Source of the DNA: an uncultured Bacteroidales bacterium
GTDB taxonomy: Bacteria; Bacteroidota; Bacteroidia; Bacteroidales; Bacteroidaceae
Reading direction: 5' to 3'
NCBI GenBank assembly: GCA_902799685.1
Contig: CADCBO010000012.1
Coordinates: forward strand, 25,937-89,936
DNA: 64,000 nt
A model generated the notes under the pieces. It did not search any database and had not been told where the DNA came from. It saw only the letters and a list, made by a program, of their open reading frames with translations. The stretch's first letter is position 1. Each line of letters opens with the position of its first letter. Both the position numbers and the translations under genes were made by a program. Positions 17,559-26,740 of the stretch are shown here, piece after piece.

Positions 17559-19550
17559 ATGTTTAACTTCAGGTTAAAAAATGTATTATTATTAGTTTTG
17601 ATGTTTTTGTATGAATTATCGGTTAATTCACAAGAGTGTAGAGAGTATTTTTATAAGGCTGAAAGTTATCAAAAGAAAGGACAATATAAAAAAGCAATAG
17701 AATTTTACCAAAGATCCCAAGCTTGTGGTGATGCCGTTTTCCAAACAAAAAGTTCAGCCATGATTGATGAACTTAATGTTTTGATAGAAAGAATAGATTC
17801 AATAAACAGATTGACTGAATCAAACAGTACAAAGGAAGACTTTATTATTGTACCATCATTTGTATATCTTCCTGCGGGCACAGAAGAACAAACTGTTATT
17901 GTTAATGCCTCTGGCGAATGGGGCGTTAAAGGAAGGACTGGTATAATTAATGTGTCAAAAAAGAATGATAAAACGCTGTTGGTTTCATCAGTTACGCCAA
18001 ATAGTTCTGTAAAACCAAGAAAAAGTTCTGTGACAGTTGAGTGTGGCGAGATTACTCGTACCATAATATTTGAGCAGGATGGAGTGCCGGAAATTTTAGA
18101 GTACAAGAGTAAATATATGAATGTACCATTCCAGGAAGGTGTATATAGGGTTGATTTAAATACAAATACTGAATGGAAGGTTGATTATGCAGACTGGTAT
18201 AAAGCAACTCCTGATAAAAATGATAGTACGGTAATGGTTATATATGTTGACAGAAATACTAAAAATGAGGATAGACACGGTACTATTATTGTTCGTTCAG
18301 AAACTGCCCCTTCCTTGTATGACGAATTGGAAATCCATCAGTATGCCAATGAGAGCAGAATTTTTTCACCAGTTTTCAATAATATTATTCAAATTAGTTG
18401 CAAGGGGGATTCTGTTATTGTTCCTATCATATCAGACAACCCTTCTTGGACAGAAAGTGACCGTCCAAGTTGGTGTAAGGCAACCAAGTTGAACTCTGAT
18501 TCATTGTTGATTATTATTAGTAAGAATGATAACTACGAATCAAGGGAAGGTTTTGTTAATATTAAGTCAAATGATAGGGTTGCGGGAATATGGATTAAGC
18601 AGGAAGCCTCGGAAATACCGGATTTCATGAAAAAAAACATATTAAGTGGGAGAAATGTCAGTTTAGGAATATCAGCCGGTCTTGTCCATCCCATCATAAA
18701 AACTTCGGCGGTAGGAGATTATGTTGGAAGTGTTGTAAACTATTCCTTTGGGAATACTAAAGAGGAGGCTAGTTACTCAGTGTCGAATGGTATTTCTTTA
18801 GAAACATTTGCAGATATACGTTTATATAAAAATTTCTTTTTAATAGCCGGTATTGGTTATTCTCAGTATTCCTACCAAAACCGTTTCATTTCAAATGATA
18901 CAAGGAATATTGTAGTCCCATCGCCAGATTTTTACAATAGGGGTACAGTTTATGATAATTATACAGAAGATTATTCTTTTCATTTTCTCGATATACCATT
19001 ATTGGTGTCTTTAAGATTTCCAATTACACTTAAAAGTCATGTGCAGTTTAATGCCGGTCCGGTAATATGCTATGGCATTTCATCTGAAATGAGTTTAACC
19101 GGAAGTTCTGATAGTGAGAATTTGAAGTCATACGCCATTATTAACCATGAGAGAACAAATCAAATTTGTGATGATTTAATACCTTATCCTTATCATATTA
19201 AAACGAATGGACAGGTTGATTTATATAGTAATCAAGTGAAATGCTCAGATAGTTATGTAGAAAATGATTTTAAAATCGATAAATCCCAGTCAATTGATGC
19301 ACCACCTTTCAACAGATTTAATTATGGTATCCGCATGGGCTTTGCATATGAATATTACGGTATAAAACTGTCGATTGAATATAGTCGTATGCTTTCAAAT
19401 ATGGCTAATAAAAAATATTGGGAAAATGAAAGATGGATGATTTTTGACCAGTCTTCTGCAGATTGCATTATGCAGGGATATAAACAATACAATAACAATT
19501 TGCTGATAAAAGTAGGTTATACATTTAGAAATAAAAAACAGGAAAAATGA
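17559..19550 (+). CDS. Exported TPR-BACON-outer membrane beta-barrel protein
   Basis: The 663-residue protein starts with a signal peptide (about 1-24, ending LSVNSQE). A single TPR-like helix pair follows (about 27-60, FYKAESYQKKGQYKKAIEFY). Next come two or three BACON-type beta domains (about 88-360), shown by GEWGV, VTPNSSVKPRKSSVTVECG and RDSTVMVIYVDRNT-like segments. The C-terminal ~300 residues look like a PorT-type outer-membrane beta-barrel: alternating strands, glycine-rich turns, and a final IKVGYTFRNK. It begins 15 bases after the STAND gene and overlaps the next gene by ATGA. The periplasmic BACON part could meet the WD40 part of the STAND protein, which is inference. No enzymatic motif is visible. 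Confidence 0.75.
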   Translation: MFNFRLKNVLLLVLMFLYELSVNSQECREYFYKAESYQKKGQYKKAIEFYQRSQACGDAVFQTKSSAMIDELNVLIERIDSINRLTESNSTKEDFIIVPSFVYLPAGTEEQTVIVNASGEWGVKGRTGIINVSKKNDKTLLVSSVTPNSSVKPRKSSVTVECGEITRTIIFEQDGVPEILEYKSKYMNVPFQEGVYRVDLNTNTEWKVDYADWYKATPDKNDSTVMVIYVDRNTKNEDRHGTIIVRSETAPSLYDELEIHQYANESRIFSPVFNNIIQISCKGDSVIVPIISDNPSWTESDRPSWCKATKLNSDSLLIIISKNDNYESREGFVNIKSNDRVAGIWIKQEASEIPDFMKKNILSGRNVSLGISAGLVHPIIKTSAVGDYVGSVVNYSFGNTKEEASYSVSNGISLETFADIRLYKNFFLIAGIGYSQYSYQNRFISNDTRNIVVPSPDFYNRGTVYDNYTEDYSFHFLDIPLLVSLRFPITLKSHVQFNAGPVICYGISSEMSLTGSSDSENLKSYAIINHERTNQICDDLIPYPYHIKTNGQVDLYSNQVKCSDSYVENDFKIDKSQSIDAPPFNRFNYGIRMGFAYEYYGIKLSIEYSRMLSNMANKKYWENERWMIFDQSSADCIMQGYKQYNNNLLIKVGYTFRNKKQEK

Positions 19551-21286
19551 AAAAAATTATTTGGATTGCAATTTGCGCATTGTTTTTGAACTCTTGCTGT
19601 AAAGATGGAGAGTCAGAAGAATTTCTTTCAGTCGATAAGATTGTTGGTGAGTGGGTTTATGACGTACCCGAAGAAGGACGATGGGAAATCCTAAAGTTTA
19701 CTTCAAGTGGCGTTTTTTTCTATTCTACAGATGATATCACATATCATGTTTCTGAAGAAAATATTGGTGGTAGGTATTCAATGAGTGGTTCTAACATTCT
19801 TGGAACATATAAAGTTGAAGGAACCACAATGAACTTAAACATTACAGTGTCCCAGATTACAGATTACTCTTTTACCGGGTTATTTAATAACATTGGATTA
19901 AAATTTACATATGCTAAATTACTTGACAGGACACAGATTAAGCCGAAAGAATCCATTAAACCTGATTATTCAAAACTTGTTCATGCCAATATTATTAGTT
20001 ATTCTTCACATAAGCCAAAGATAGCAACTGTTGATTCTAATACAGGTGAAATAACCGGTATAGCATCGGGAAAGACATATATAGATGTTATCACAGACGA
20101 AGGTACTGCTGTAATTGAGGTTGTTGTTTTTGATATTGATGATATGTTTGAGGATTATACCTTCGCTTTAGGCTATACTGTTCCTGAGGTGTTGGAGTCA
20201 ATCGGGGAAAAGTTCTTGGCCTCGGATGATACAATTGGCGCAGTTTATCTGGTTGATAACTATGTTGTTGATACGTTAAAGTTTATTACAGGCCATTATG
20301 ATAATACTCATGTGGAATTTATTGAAATGATATTAAACCGGAATATCACCGGAACACAAGTAATAAACTCTCTAAAAAACAAATATGAAGTTTTGTCGGA
20401 AGATAAACCTATACACGCTTTTTTAACAGGTCATTTTATAAATGAACGTCCAGTAGCAATTGTTTATGATGAAAGTAGGCATTTAGTTAGTTTTTATGTT
20501 CTTCAACCTTCTGATATATGGAGAAATTTTGATAACCTGTTCGGCAAGGATAAGGATGCTGTTAAAAATGAAATGTCATCATTGGGATATAAATTCTATT
20601 TATCCGACTACTCCTACTCTAAAGATGGATCAGACTATTATTCAATGGATGATAGTGATTATGCATACATGGTTGGTTTTGTATTTAATCCAGAAAAGAA
20701 AATGTGTGAGTATTGGGTTTACTTTGACACTAATGCTGATCCTAATGATGTTTGGAATTATCTGACAGGTCGTTATTATTTGTCCGATATTGAAAGTTCG
20801 TCAGACGAATATGTTTTTTATGATGATGAGCATAGAATACGTTTGGTCTTTTCTCTTTATGGCACTATTCAATATACAGACTTAGAGCAAACACCTTATG
20901 TGTCTCCTTCAGGTATATCCGTGCTAGACCTTAGTAAGGGAATAGGAATGACTCAAGAACAATTATTATCAGAGTTTGGAAATTCTCCATATGATATTTC
21001 AGATGAAAGCATTATATATTTAAGCGGAAATGACTACATTTTATATTTCATGTTCTTATTTGATAGTGAAACACAATTGGTTAGGAGCGTATATGCAGTA
21101 GTCAATAATAATCTTGATAAGACAGATATTGTAGAATGGTTAAGTTCCCTTTATACAGTATTTCCTAATGGTACGACTGATGACGGACAACAGTATGCTT
21201 GGATTAACTCATCAGATATAGCTACTGCCACAGTTGGGATAATCTACAATGTTGAACAAGGAACCATAATGTATGTAAAGATATAA
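19547..21286 (+). CDS. Lipoprotein with Big_2-like domain and repeated modules
   Basis: A lipobox (LFLNSC, Cys17) marks it as a lipoprotein. Residues 30-130 resemble a lipocalin-like or META-type beta barrel (IVGEWVYDVPEEGRWEILKF). A Big_2-like stretch follows (KPKIATVDSNTGEITGIASG). The rest (about 200-579) contains three or four loosely repeated modules of about 110 residues with a helix and a beta hairpin (VINSLKNKYEVLSE, VWNYLTGRYYLSD, IVEWLSSLYTVFP). Its function is unknown. It overlaps the barrel gene by four bases, so the two are probably made together at the outer membrane or periplasmic face. Confidence 0.7.
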   Translation: MKKIIWIAICALFLNSCCKDGESEEFLSVDKIVGEWVYDVPEEGRWEILKFTSSGVFFYSTDDITYHVSEENIGGRYSMSGSNILGTYKVEGTTMNLNITVSQITDYSFTGLFNNIGLKFTYAKLLDRTQIKPKESIKPDYSKLVHANIISYSSHKPKIATVDSNTGEITGIASGKTYIDVITDEGTAVIEVVVFDIDDMFEDYTFALGYTVPEVLESIGEKFLASDDTIGAVYLVDNYVVDTLKFITGHYDNTHVEFIEMILNRNITGTQVINSLKNKYEVLSEDKPIHAFLTGHFINERPVAIVYDESRHLVSFYVLQPSDIWRNFDNLFGKDKDAVKNEMSSLGYKFYLSDYSYSKDGSDYYSMDDSDYAYMVGFVFNPEKKMCEYWVYFDTNADPNDVWNYLTGRYYLSDIESSSDEYVFYDDEHRIRLVFSLYGTIQYTDLEQTPYVSPSGISVLDLSKGIGMTQEQLLSEFGNSPYDISDESIIYLSGNDYILYFMFLFDSETQLVRSVYAVVNNNLDKTDIVEWLSSLYTVFPNGTTDDGQQYAWINSSDIATATVGIIYNVEQGTIMYVKI

Positions 21287-21304
21287 ACTTGTGAATACTT
21301 GAAT

Positions 21305-21745
21305 ATGAGTACTTATTCTCCAAAACAAATTGATTTGTCTGACATAGAACTTTCTGATGATCTTAACGAATTACAGGAAGCGATTGCTGAGAATGCACAC
21401 GAAATATGGTCTCAGAACAGAATTGCCGAAGGATGGTCTTACGGCCCCAAACGTGATGATGAAAAGAAAGAGAATCCGGATTTGGTACCGTACAATAGCC
21501 TTTCTGATGGCGAGAAACAGTATGACCGTGAGATGGCTATGAAGACACTAAAGTTGGTCAGAAAATTGGGATATGACATAGTCAAGCGTGAAGAGACGGA
21601 ATTATACAGGGTTTTGATAAACCGCTTACACAATTCCAGGCAGGAGTTCCATTGCCGCAAATGTGACAATGTTATTTACCGCTACCAGGTGTTCTGCGAC
21701 AAATGTGGTGCCCTTCTGGATATTGATTGGAATAGTTTGAAATAA
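21305..21745 (+). CDS. RyR-domain protein with C-terminal zinc ribbon
   Basis: Residues 1-95 form a second RyR domain (IAENAHEIWSQNRIAEGWSYG, LVPYNSLSDGEKQYDR, TLKLVRKLGYDI). Residues 118-146 carry four cysteines in two pairs (CRKC and CDKC, 13 residues between pairs), a zinc ribbon of the sort found in small adaptor proteins. There is no signal peptide, so the protein is cytoplasmic although its neighbours are exported. I chose ATG 21305 over the TTG two codons earlier. It is a paralog of the 12499 protein; having both in one operon suggests two related sensors of one ligand class. Confidence 0.8.
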   Translation: MSTYSPKQIDLSDIELSDDLNELQEAIAENAHEIWSQNRIAEGWSYGPKRDDEKKENPDLVPYNSLSDGEKQYDREMAMKTLKLVRKLGYDIVKREETELYRVLINRLHNSRQEFHCRKCDNVIYRYQVFCDKCGALLDIDWNSLK

Positions 21746-21758
21746 CAGAAGACTGTTT

Positions 21759-23738
21759 GTGAAACGTCAATTACTAATAATGCTCTTGCTGTTGTCTTGC
21801 CTTGTTTTGCAGGCGCAGCAGCAACCATCAAGTCTGGTGGACTTTAAGGTGTATGTACCGGAGGTTGAGATTACGCAGGGTGATAGGGTGCAGATTGCAT
21901 ACGTACTGGATGCGACCAATTATTCCATTACATCTTTCGATGGGGGTATTGAAGGTTGTGTAATGGAGTCTTATGACTACGAGAAGTCTGATATTGCCGG
22001 TATAGTACACAGAGTGACAATAAAGGCAATCTATTCCATAGGCGGGGCGGGGCAACTTAAGGTCAAGCCTATGACTGCTGTTGTGGATGGACAGACTGTC
22101 CGTTCAGACTCAACTGTATTGATTGTTAAGCCTAACCCTCAATACGGGAACCAGTGGAGAACGGCTACTGCTTTTCTTAAAAGTAAGGGCGTTGATAACC
22201 CTTGCCTGTCATACAAGTATGGGATGGAAACACTATGTGCTTTCTCGGACGATGTGAACAAGTGTTTTGCCGTTGTGGTATCGGAGGATTATTCACGGTA
22301 TGTAGAGAATCCTATACTTGCATACGGCATAGGCAATTCCATGTGGCAGACAGATAATGATGACAAGGACAATACCATATATTCCATTCTTAACAGATAT
22401 AGCCAGCAGATAAGACAGTTGCGTAAGAACAATGAAGTTTACAAATCATTGCGACCGTCTAGTTACAATCCAAAACCGGAAGGGGTTAAACCTCTTCTGG
22501 GCTCGATTGAATACGGGCAAAGAAATCCGTATAACCGGTATTTCCCTAAAGAGAGATATGCGGGTAAGGATTCATCTTGCATAGCAGGATGTGGGCCCGT
22601 GGCTTTGGCGCAGGTGCTGACCTATTATCATAAACCTATTGATCTGGAGGGGGAATGCATCGTCTCTACTAAGACCGGCAAAAAACACAGAATTGATATG
22701 GAAGATTTTCCTGTAAGTTGGAATGGGAGTGATGCAGATTTGGCTTCACTCATGATAGATTGCGCCGGGAGTGTCTCTGCCGAAATGAGCCCATACGCTA
22801 CATCAAGTTCACTGAGCAATTTCAAGTCGGCACTTGTAAGGTACTGGAAATATAGTTCCCAATGTACATTGGTAAAAGATTACTATGATTTCAATGTTCT
22901 GGCTATGATTTACAGAGAGATTGACAATGGACGCCCGGTAATAGTATCTGATGCCTCCCATATATTTGTTTGTGATGGTTACTATCAGGATTACTTGCAT
23001 TACAATCTGGGTTGGAATGGTTACTGTAATGGTTTCTATAGGGCAATGGTGGTGCCATCGGTTAGTTCTAATCAGCTTCCGTTTAATGAGCTGCTTATAG
23101 GTATTTCACCTTTAATAGGAGATAGAAAAGTGGAGATCAAAGTGAAAGAACCTGGTACGCTCTCTGAACTTCTAAAAAACAAATTGCCTCAGGCTATCAC
23201 CACATTGACTGTTACTGGTATAATAGACGGCGATGACATCGCTTTTTTAAGGAATCTGGCAGGAGCATTACCTATATTCGGGCGTTTTGAGGACGGGCAT
23301 GGAATGCTGATGAATCTGGATTTGTCGGGTGCTACAATTTCCGGCGGTAAAAGCTATTTCCTACAGAAAGCGGACGGATTGATTCTGCAAGGTGATTATA
23401 GTGATGCAACAGGCAGTCATTCTTATAAGTACAATATGTCAAACATATCTGATTCTGATTGGAACACGATTGTGCAACTTGGATTTAATAAACTTGAAAA
23501 TGCCCAACTGCTTAGAGGAACTGATGGTCATTGCTATACATCTTACATTGTTCAAGATAATATTATAGGTGACCACATGTTTGAGGACTGTGATAACCTT
23601 ACAACTATTATTTTGCCCAGAAATGTAGAGAAGATAGGTAAATATTCCTTCCACAACTGTAAGTCACTGATTACTGTAAAGAATAGGCCGATTGAAGTTA
23701 GCGATAATGCTTTTCAGAATTGCCGGTTTATAGAATAG
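21759..23738 (+). CDS. Exported BatD-like, C10 cysteine peptidase, LRR_5 fusion
   Basis: A signal peptide (about 1-20, LLLLSCLVLQAQ) is followed by a BatD-like beta domain (about 25-125, FKVYVPEVEITQGDRVQIAY, LDATNYSI). A C10 (streptopain-family) peptidase spans about 145-455. The nucleophile is Cys278 in AGCGPVALAQ and the base is His401 in SHIFVCDGYY, followed by the YNLGWNGY segment. The last ~50 residues hold LRR_5 units (MFEDCDNLTTIILPRNVEKIG). All catalytic elements are present, so it should be an active exported protease or a C10-type amidase. The start is GTG 21759. Usual C10 peptidases have a Spi-like propeptide; the BatD-like module replaces or precedes it here. Role in the operon is unknown; it could process an envelope partner or invader protein. 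Confidence 0.75.
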   Translation: MKRQLLIMLLLLSCLVLQAQQQPSSLVDFKVYVPEVEITQGDRVQIAYVLDATNYSITSFDGGIEGCVMESYDYEKSDIAGIVHRVTIKAIYSIGGAGQLKVKPMTAVVDGQTVRSDSTVLIVKPNPQYGNQWRTATAFLKSKGVDNPCLSYKYGMETLCAFSDDVNKCFAVVVSEDYSRYVENPILAYGIGNSMWQTDNDDKDNTIYSILNRYSQQIRQLRKNNEVYKSLRPSSYNPKPEGVKPLLGSIEYGQRNPYNRYFPKERYAGKDSSCIAGCGPVALAQVLTYYHKPIDLEGECIVSTKTGKKHRIDMEDFPVSWNGSDADLASLMIDCAGSVSAEMSPYATSSSLSNFKSALVRYWKYSSQCTLVKDYYDFNVLAMIYREIDNGRPVIVSDASHIFVCDGYYQDYLHYNLGWNGYCNGFYRAMVVPSVSSNQLPFNELLIGISPLIGDRKVEIKVKEPGTLSELLKNKLPQAITTLTVTGIIDGDDIAFLRNLAGALPIFGRFEDGHGMLMNLDLSGATISGGKSYFLQKADGLILQGDYSDATGSHSYKYNMSNISDSDWNTIVQLGFNKLENAQLLRGTDGHCYTSYIVQDNIIGDHMFEDCDNLTTIILPRNVEKIGKYSFHNCKSLITVKNRPIEVSDNAFQNCRFIE

Positions 23739-23795
23739 AGAAAATCAAAACCATCAAATAATGATAATGATCGTCCGGTATTTTGAGTGCTAAAG

Positions 23796-24935
23796 ATGAT
23801 AAGGGGTAAATGTCATATGGTTCAAGACGCAAGTGAGAGAAATCTTGCATCTAAGAGTGTGGGTAAGCAAATTTGGGGTGCTATACAAAAAAAAATGTGG
23901 CTGTTTGTGTTGATATGCATTCTTACGGTCGTCATTCTTCCATTAGTATTGTTTCTTAGTTATCATTTTGCTCATGTCGTTTCTGGTCTTCGCACGCCTA
24001 ATCCTTTGTGGCAGCATTTGTTGGAAATAGCAATAATTACACTTAGCGTTTGGCTTGCCATTTCGGTTTGTCGTACTTTGACCAATGTTTTCAGTTTACG
24101 TAAAGAAGAATCTGGTATTACCTGGTGTCAGATTTCAATACTTATAGCAATAGGTGTTTGGTTGCTATGTTTAATAGTGATTCTTAATATATCCAAGGAT
24201 TCGCGTTTCTATGTGGCTTTTGGTGTGATTGGTTCGCTTTTGACTTGGATCATGCAGGATACGATTAAAGGTATTGTTGCATTTGTTCATCTAAGAATAA
24301 ATAACTTGCTTAAGATTGGAGATTGGATTAAGATTCCACAAAAGGATGTTGATGGTGAGGTGGTTCATGTAACTCTAACTACTGTAACAATATACAATTG
24401 GGATACCACAACATCTTCTGTTCCTACTAGTGTACTTCATACTGATTATTTCATAAATCTTCAGAATATGACTGCCGGAAAGACGTATGGTCGCAGAATG
24501 TGCCGTACTTTTATTCTGGATACAGATTTGTTCCATTCTATTTCCGAAGATGAAGCTATTCTATTGCAATCACGAAACGAAATAACACAATATCTGCCAG
24601 CCGAAGAAATAAAGGCTGATATGACAAATGCCCAGTTGTTCAGATTGTATCTTTTGCACTGGTTAATGAATTATCCTCGAATTTCACAAAAACCGGCATT
24701 GATTGTGAGATGGATGGAACAGGTGGAGTATGGTCTGCCTCTTCAAGTATATGCTTTTATACAGGATAGTAGTTATACAGCATTTGAATGGCAACAGTCT
24801 ATGATTGTAGAACATATTATTAAATCAATGGAATGGTTTGGTTTACGTATGTACCAGAGTCCTTCAAGTTATGAAGTTGCCAACAGCAATATCCATATAT
24901 CGGATACATTATTGAATCATAAAAGAGAAACATAA
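23796..24935 (+). CDS. MscS-family mechanosensitive channel
   Basis: The protein of about 379 residues has four predicted helices (about 34-58, 76-98, 111-133 and 140-165). The MscS pore and beta domain follow (LTWIMQDTIKGIVAFVHLRINNLLKIGDWIKIP, GEVVHVTLTTVTIYNWDTT). The long C-terminal cytoplasmic part resembles the YbdG/YnaI branch. MscS channels open under membrane tension or osmotic stress and pass ions. The next gene starts on the last base of the stop codon, so this channel and the Rossmann/RyR protein are tightly coupled. The start may be ATG 23796 or ATG 23817. In this operon it could act as an ion-flux output, which is inference. Confidence 0.85.
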   Translation: MIRGKCHMVQDASERNLASKSVGKQIWGAIQKKMWLFVLICILTVVILPLVLFLSYHFAHVVSGLRTPNPLWQHLLEIAIITLSVWLAISVCRTLTNVFSLRKEESGITWCQISILIAIGVWLLCLIVILNISKDSRFYVAFGVIGSLLTWIMQDTIKGIVAFVHLRINNLLKIGDWIKIPQKDVDGEVVHVTLTTVTIYNWDTTTSSVPTSVLHTDYFINLQNMTAGKTYGRRMCRTFILDTDLFHSISEDEAILLQSRNEITQYLPAEEIKADMTNAQLFRLYLLHWLMNYPRISQKPALIVRWMEQVEYGLPLQVYAFIQDSSYTAFEWQQSMIVEHIIKSMEWFGLRMYQSPSSYEVANSNIHISDTLLNHKRET

Positions 24936-26128
24936 TGATTTCAACAAATAGTATAATTGAACCGGTTTCTGTTGACTGGATAGAAAGGCCATTTGAATAT
25001 CTTAGAAGAAAAGACGGTCAGTCTTTTGATGACACAATTGTACGTAATTGGTACATTGCTCGTGCATTTGTTCTGGAAAAGCTTGAGGATGTTGCTTTTA
25101 GACCTGATGAGAATAGACATTTACATGTAATAGTAGCAGATGATACACCTTTGATGCTATCTGTAATCAGGCAGGTTGCTTTGCTTGCTCATTTTTTCAA
25201 TTTTGATAACAAAGAAAGGCAACTATTTCGCAATAGTAGTGTAATAACAATAGTGAGCAATAATCCTGGTATAAGAGGAGAGTTGGATAAAGAAGAGTAT
25301 CTGTGCAATCTGCCTAAATATTGCAAAGTCGTGGAAAGGAATAATAACATAAATGCAGATATCTTGAATCTTGATTTGGAGATACATATAGTAGATGATG
25401 AAAGTAATATAGATAATGAGTCTGATAGCATCAGAGTAGTTTTTTCTGAAAGAGATATATTGGATTTTTGCGAATATAAAAAGGCAAAAGGAGAAGATAT
25501 TTTTAGTATTGATACACGGAAATCTTTTTACACGGAAAATGTATATAATTTAGGTGAGGAGATTGACAATATTCCTGCTGAAGACATCCATTGCGCAGAA
25601 CGTTATTCATTAGCCTTGAATTTTTTTCAGAATCATATATTTAAAAAACCATTCAAGAAGTTGGTTGATGATGATGTCTGGAATAAGAGGAATAACCAAT
25701 GTGTTGTTAAAGAAAAAATATCCAATATATTCTGTTCAGACTGTTTTAAGTCAAGATGGCTTGGAATACATAATTGTTGTGATGGAGATAGCAAACAAGA
25801 AAGATGGTTGTGGGGTAAGTATATTGAGGCATTGTCCATGAGTGAACATGCCCGTTGGGTGGTGGAGAAACTGATAATGGGGTATAGTCCGCTCAATGCC
25901 AAACAACGTTTTCTTGATGAAAGCCTGGCTTATGACAACGATTTAAGAAAAGCCTATAGAAAGCAATTGAAAAGAAATCCTGTGGATCCTGTACATATTG
26001 ATTTGTGTTCTTATGCCGATGTGCGCCGCATTGACCCTGATAATCTCAAGTATGACAGCTTTTTGGTCCTGGCTATACCAAAGATTCTTGAAAAAGTAAG
26101 AATTGAGGATACTGGTGGGTTGCTGTAA
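24935..26128 (+). CDS. Rossmann-like protein with C-terminal RyR-like domain
   Basis: The 397-residue soluble protein has two parts. Around residues 64-110 a beta-strand/helix unit (HLHVIVADDTPLMLSVIRQVALLAHFF, then SSVITIVSNN) resembles the divergent TrkA-N-like Rossmann domains found in other bacterial RyR proteins, although no clean GxGxxG is present. The C-terminal ~110 residues (ALSMSEHARWVVEKLIMGYSP, HIDLCSYADVRRIDPDNLKYD, FLVLAIPKIL) follow the pattern of RyR-related domains attached to such proteins. A Cys cluster (CSDC, CC) lies at about 268-285. It is coupled to the MscS gene. A plausible job is gating or reporting on the channel through a bound nucleotide; this is inference. Confidence 0.6.
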   Translation: MISTNSIIEPVSVDWIERPFEYLRRKDGQSFDDTIVRNWYIARAFVLEKLEDVAFRPDENRHLHVIVADDTPLMLSVIRQVALLAHFFNFDNKERQLFRNSSVITIVSNNPGIRGELDKEEYLCNLPKYCKVVERNNNINADILNLDLEIHIVDDESNIDNESDSIRVVFSERDILDFCEYKKAKGEDIFSIDTRKSFYTENVYNLGEEIDNIPAEDIHCAERYSLALNFFQNHIFKKPFKKLVDDDVWNKRNNQCVVKEKISNIFCSDCFKSRWLGIHNCCDGDSKQERWLWGKYIEALSMSEHARWVVEKLIMGYSPLNAKQRFLDESLAYDNDLRKAYRKQLKRNPVDPVHIDLCSYADVRRIDPDNLKYDSFLVLAIPKILEKVRIEDTGGLL

Positions 26129-26146
26129 TAGTTTCACTTATTAAAG

Positions 26147-26740
26147 ATGCTTGTCATATTAGTAATCGTAATACCCGTTTTGATAGCGATTATATGTTAT
26201 GTAACTATAGAGTTTTATTCATCAAGGCGGGTCTATAAGAATATATCAGATATCCCAAACTGCCTATACGCTCTTGTCCTGGGAACTTGTCCATACCGTG
26301 GCGATGGACAGCCCAACCGCTATTTTGTTTACAGAATGGATGCAGCGGCAGAATTGTATTTGGATGGTAAGTCCAGGTCTTTGATATTGAGTGGTGATAA
26401 GCATGGAGATTATGATGAACCGGCCGCTATGGCAGAAGCGCTCTTTGACAGGGGCATTCTCAAAGAGGCTCTCATTATTGATGATAAGGGATATGATACA
26501 ATAGATTCTATCCTTTTTGCAAAAAGGAGTGTTGGCGCAGAAGGCATTATAATTTTGAGCCAGGATTATCATTGTAAAAGAGCTGTGTTCCTGGCAGGTT
26601 GTTGTGGCATAGATGCGGTGGCATATTGTGCTAAAAGTGTGGATTATCCTGTTGTAACTAAATCGGAACTACGTGAGGTGCTGGCACGAGTAAAAGCATT
26701 TTATGATGTAATTTGTATTAAACTGAATTTGAGGAAATGA
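26147..26740 (+). CDS. SanA/YdcF-like DUF218 membrane protein
   Basis: A single N-terminal helix (about 3-22) anchors a DUF218 domain. Matching features of the SanA branch are ALVLGTCPYRGDGQPNRYFVYR, the LILSGDKHGDYDEPAAM segment, DDKGYDTIDSILFAK, and ILSQDYHCKRAVFLA. SanA affects envelope permeability (vancomycin exclusion in E. coli); the chemical activity is not settled. It lies 18 bases after the RyR-like gene and overlaps the next gene by ATGA. It adds to the envelope theme of this operon. Confidence 0.85.
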   Translation: MLVILVIVIPVLIAIICYVTIEFYSSRRVYKNISDIPNCLYALVLGTCPYRGDGQPNRYFVYRMDAAAELYLDGKSRSLILSGDKHGDYDEPAAMAEALFDRGILKEALIIDDKGYDTIDSILFAKRSVGAEGIIILSQDYHCKRAVFLAGCCGIDAVAYCAKSVDYPVVTKSELREVLARVKAFYDVICIKLNLRK

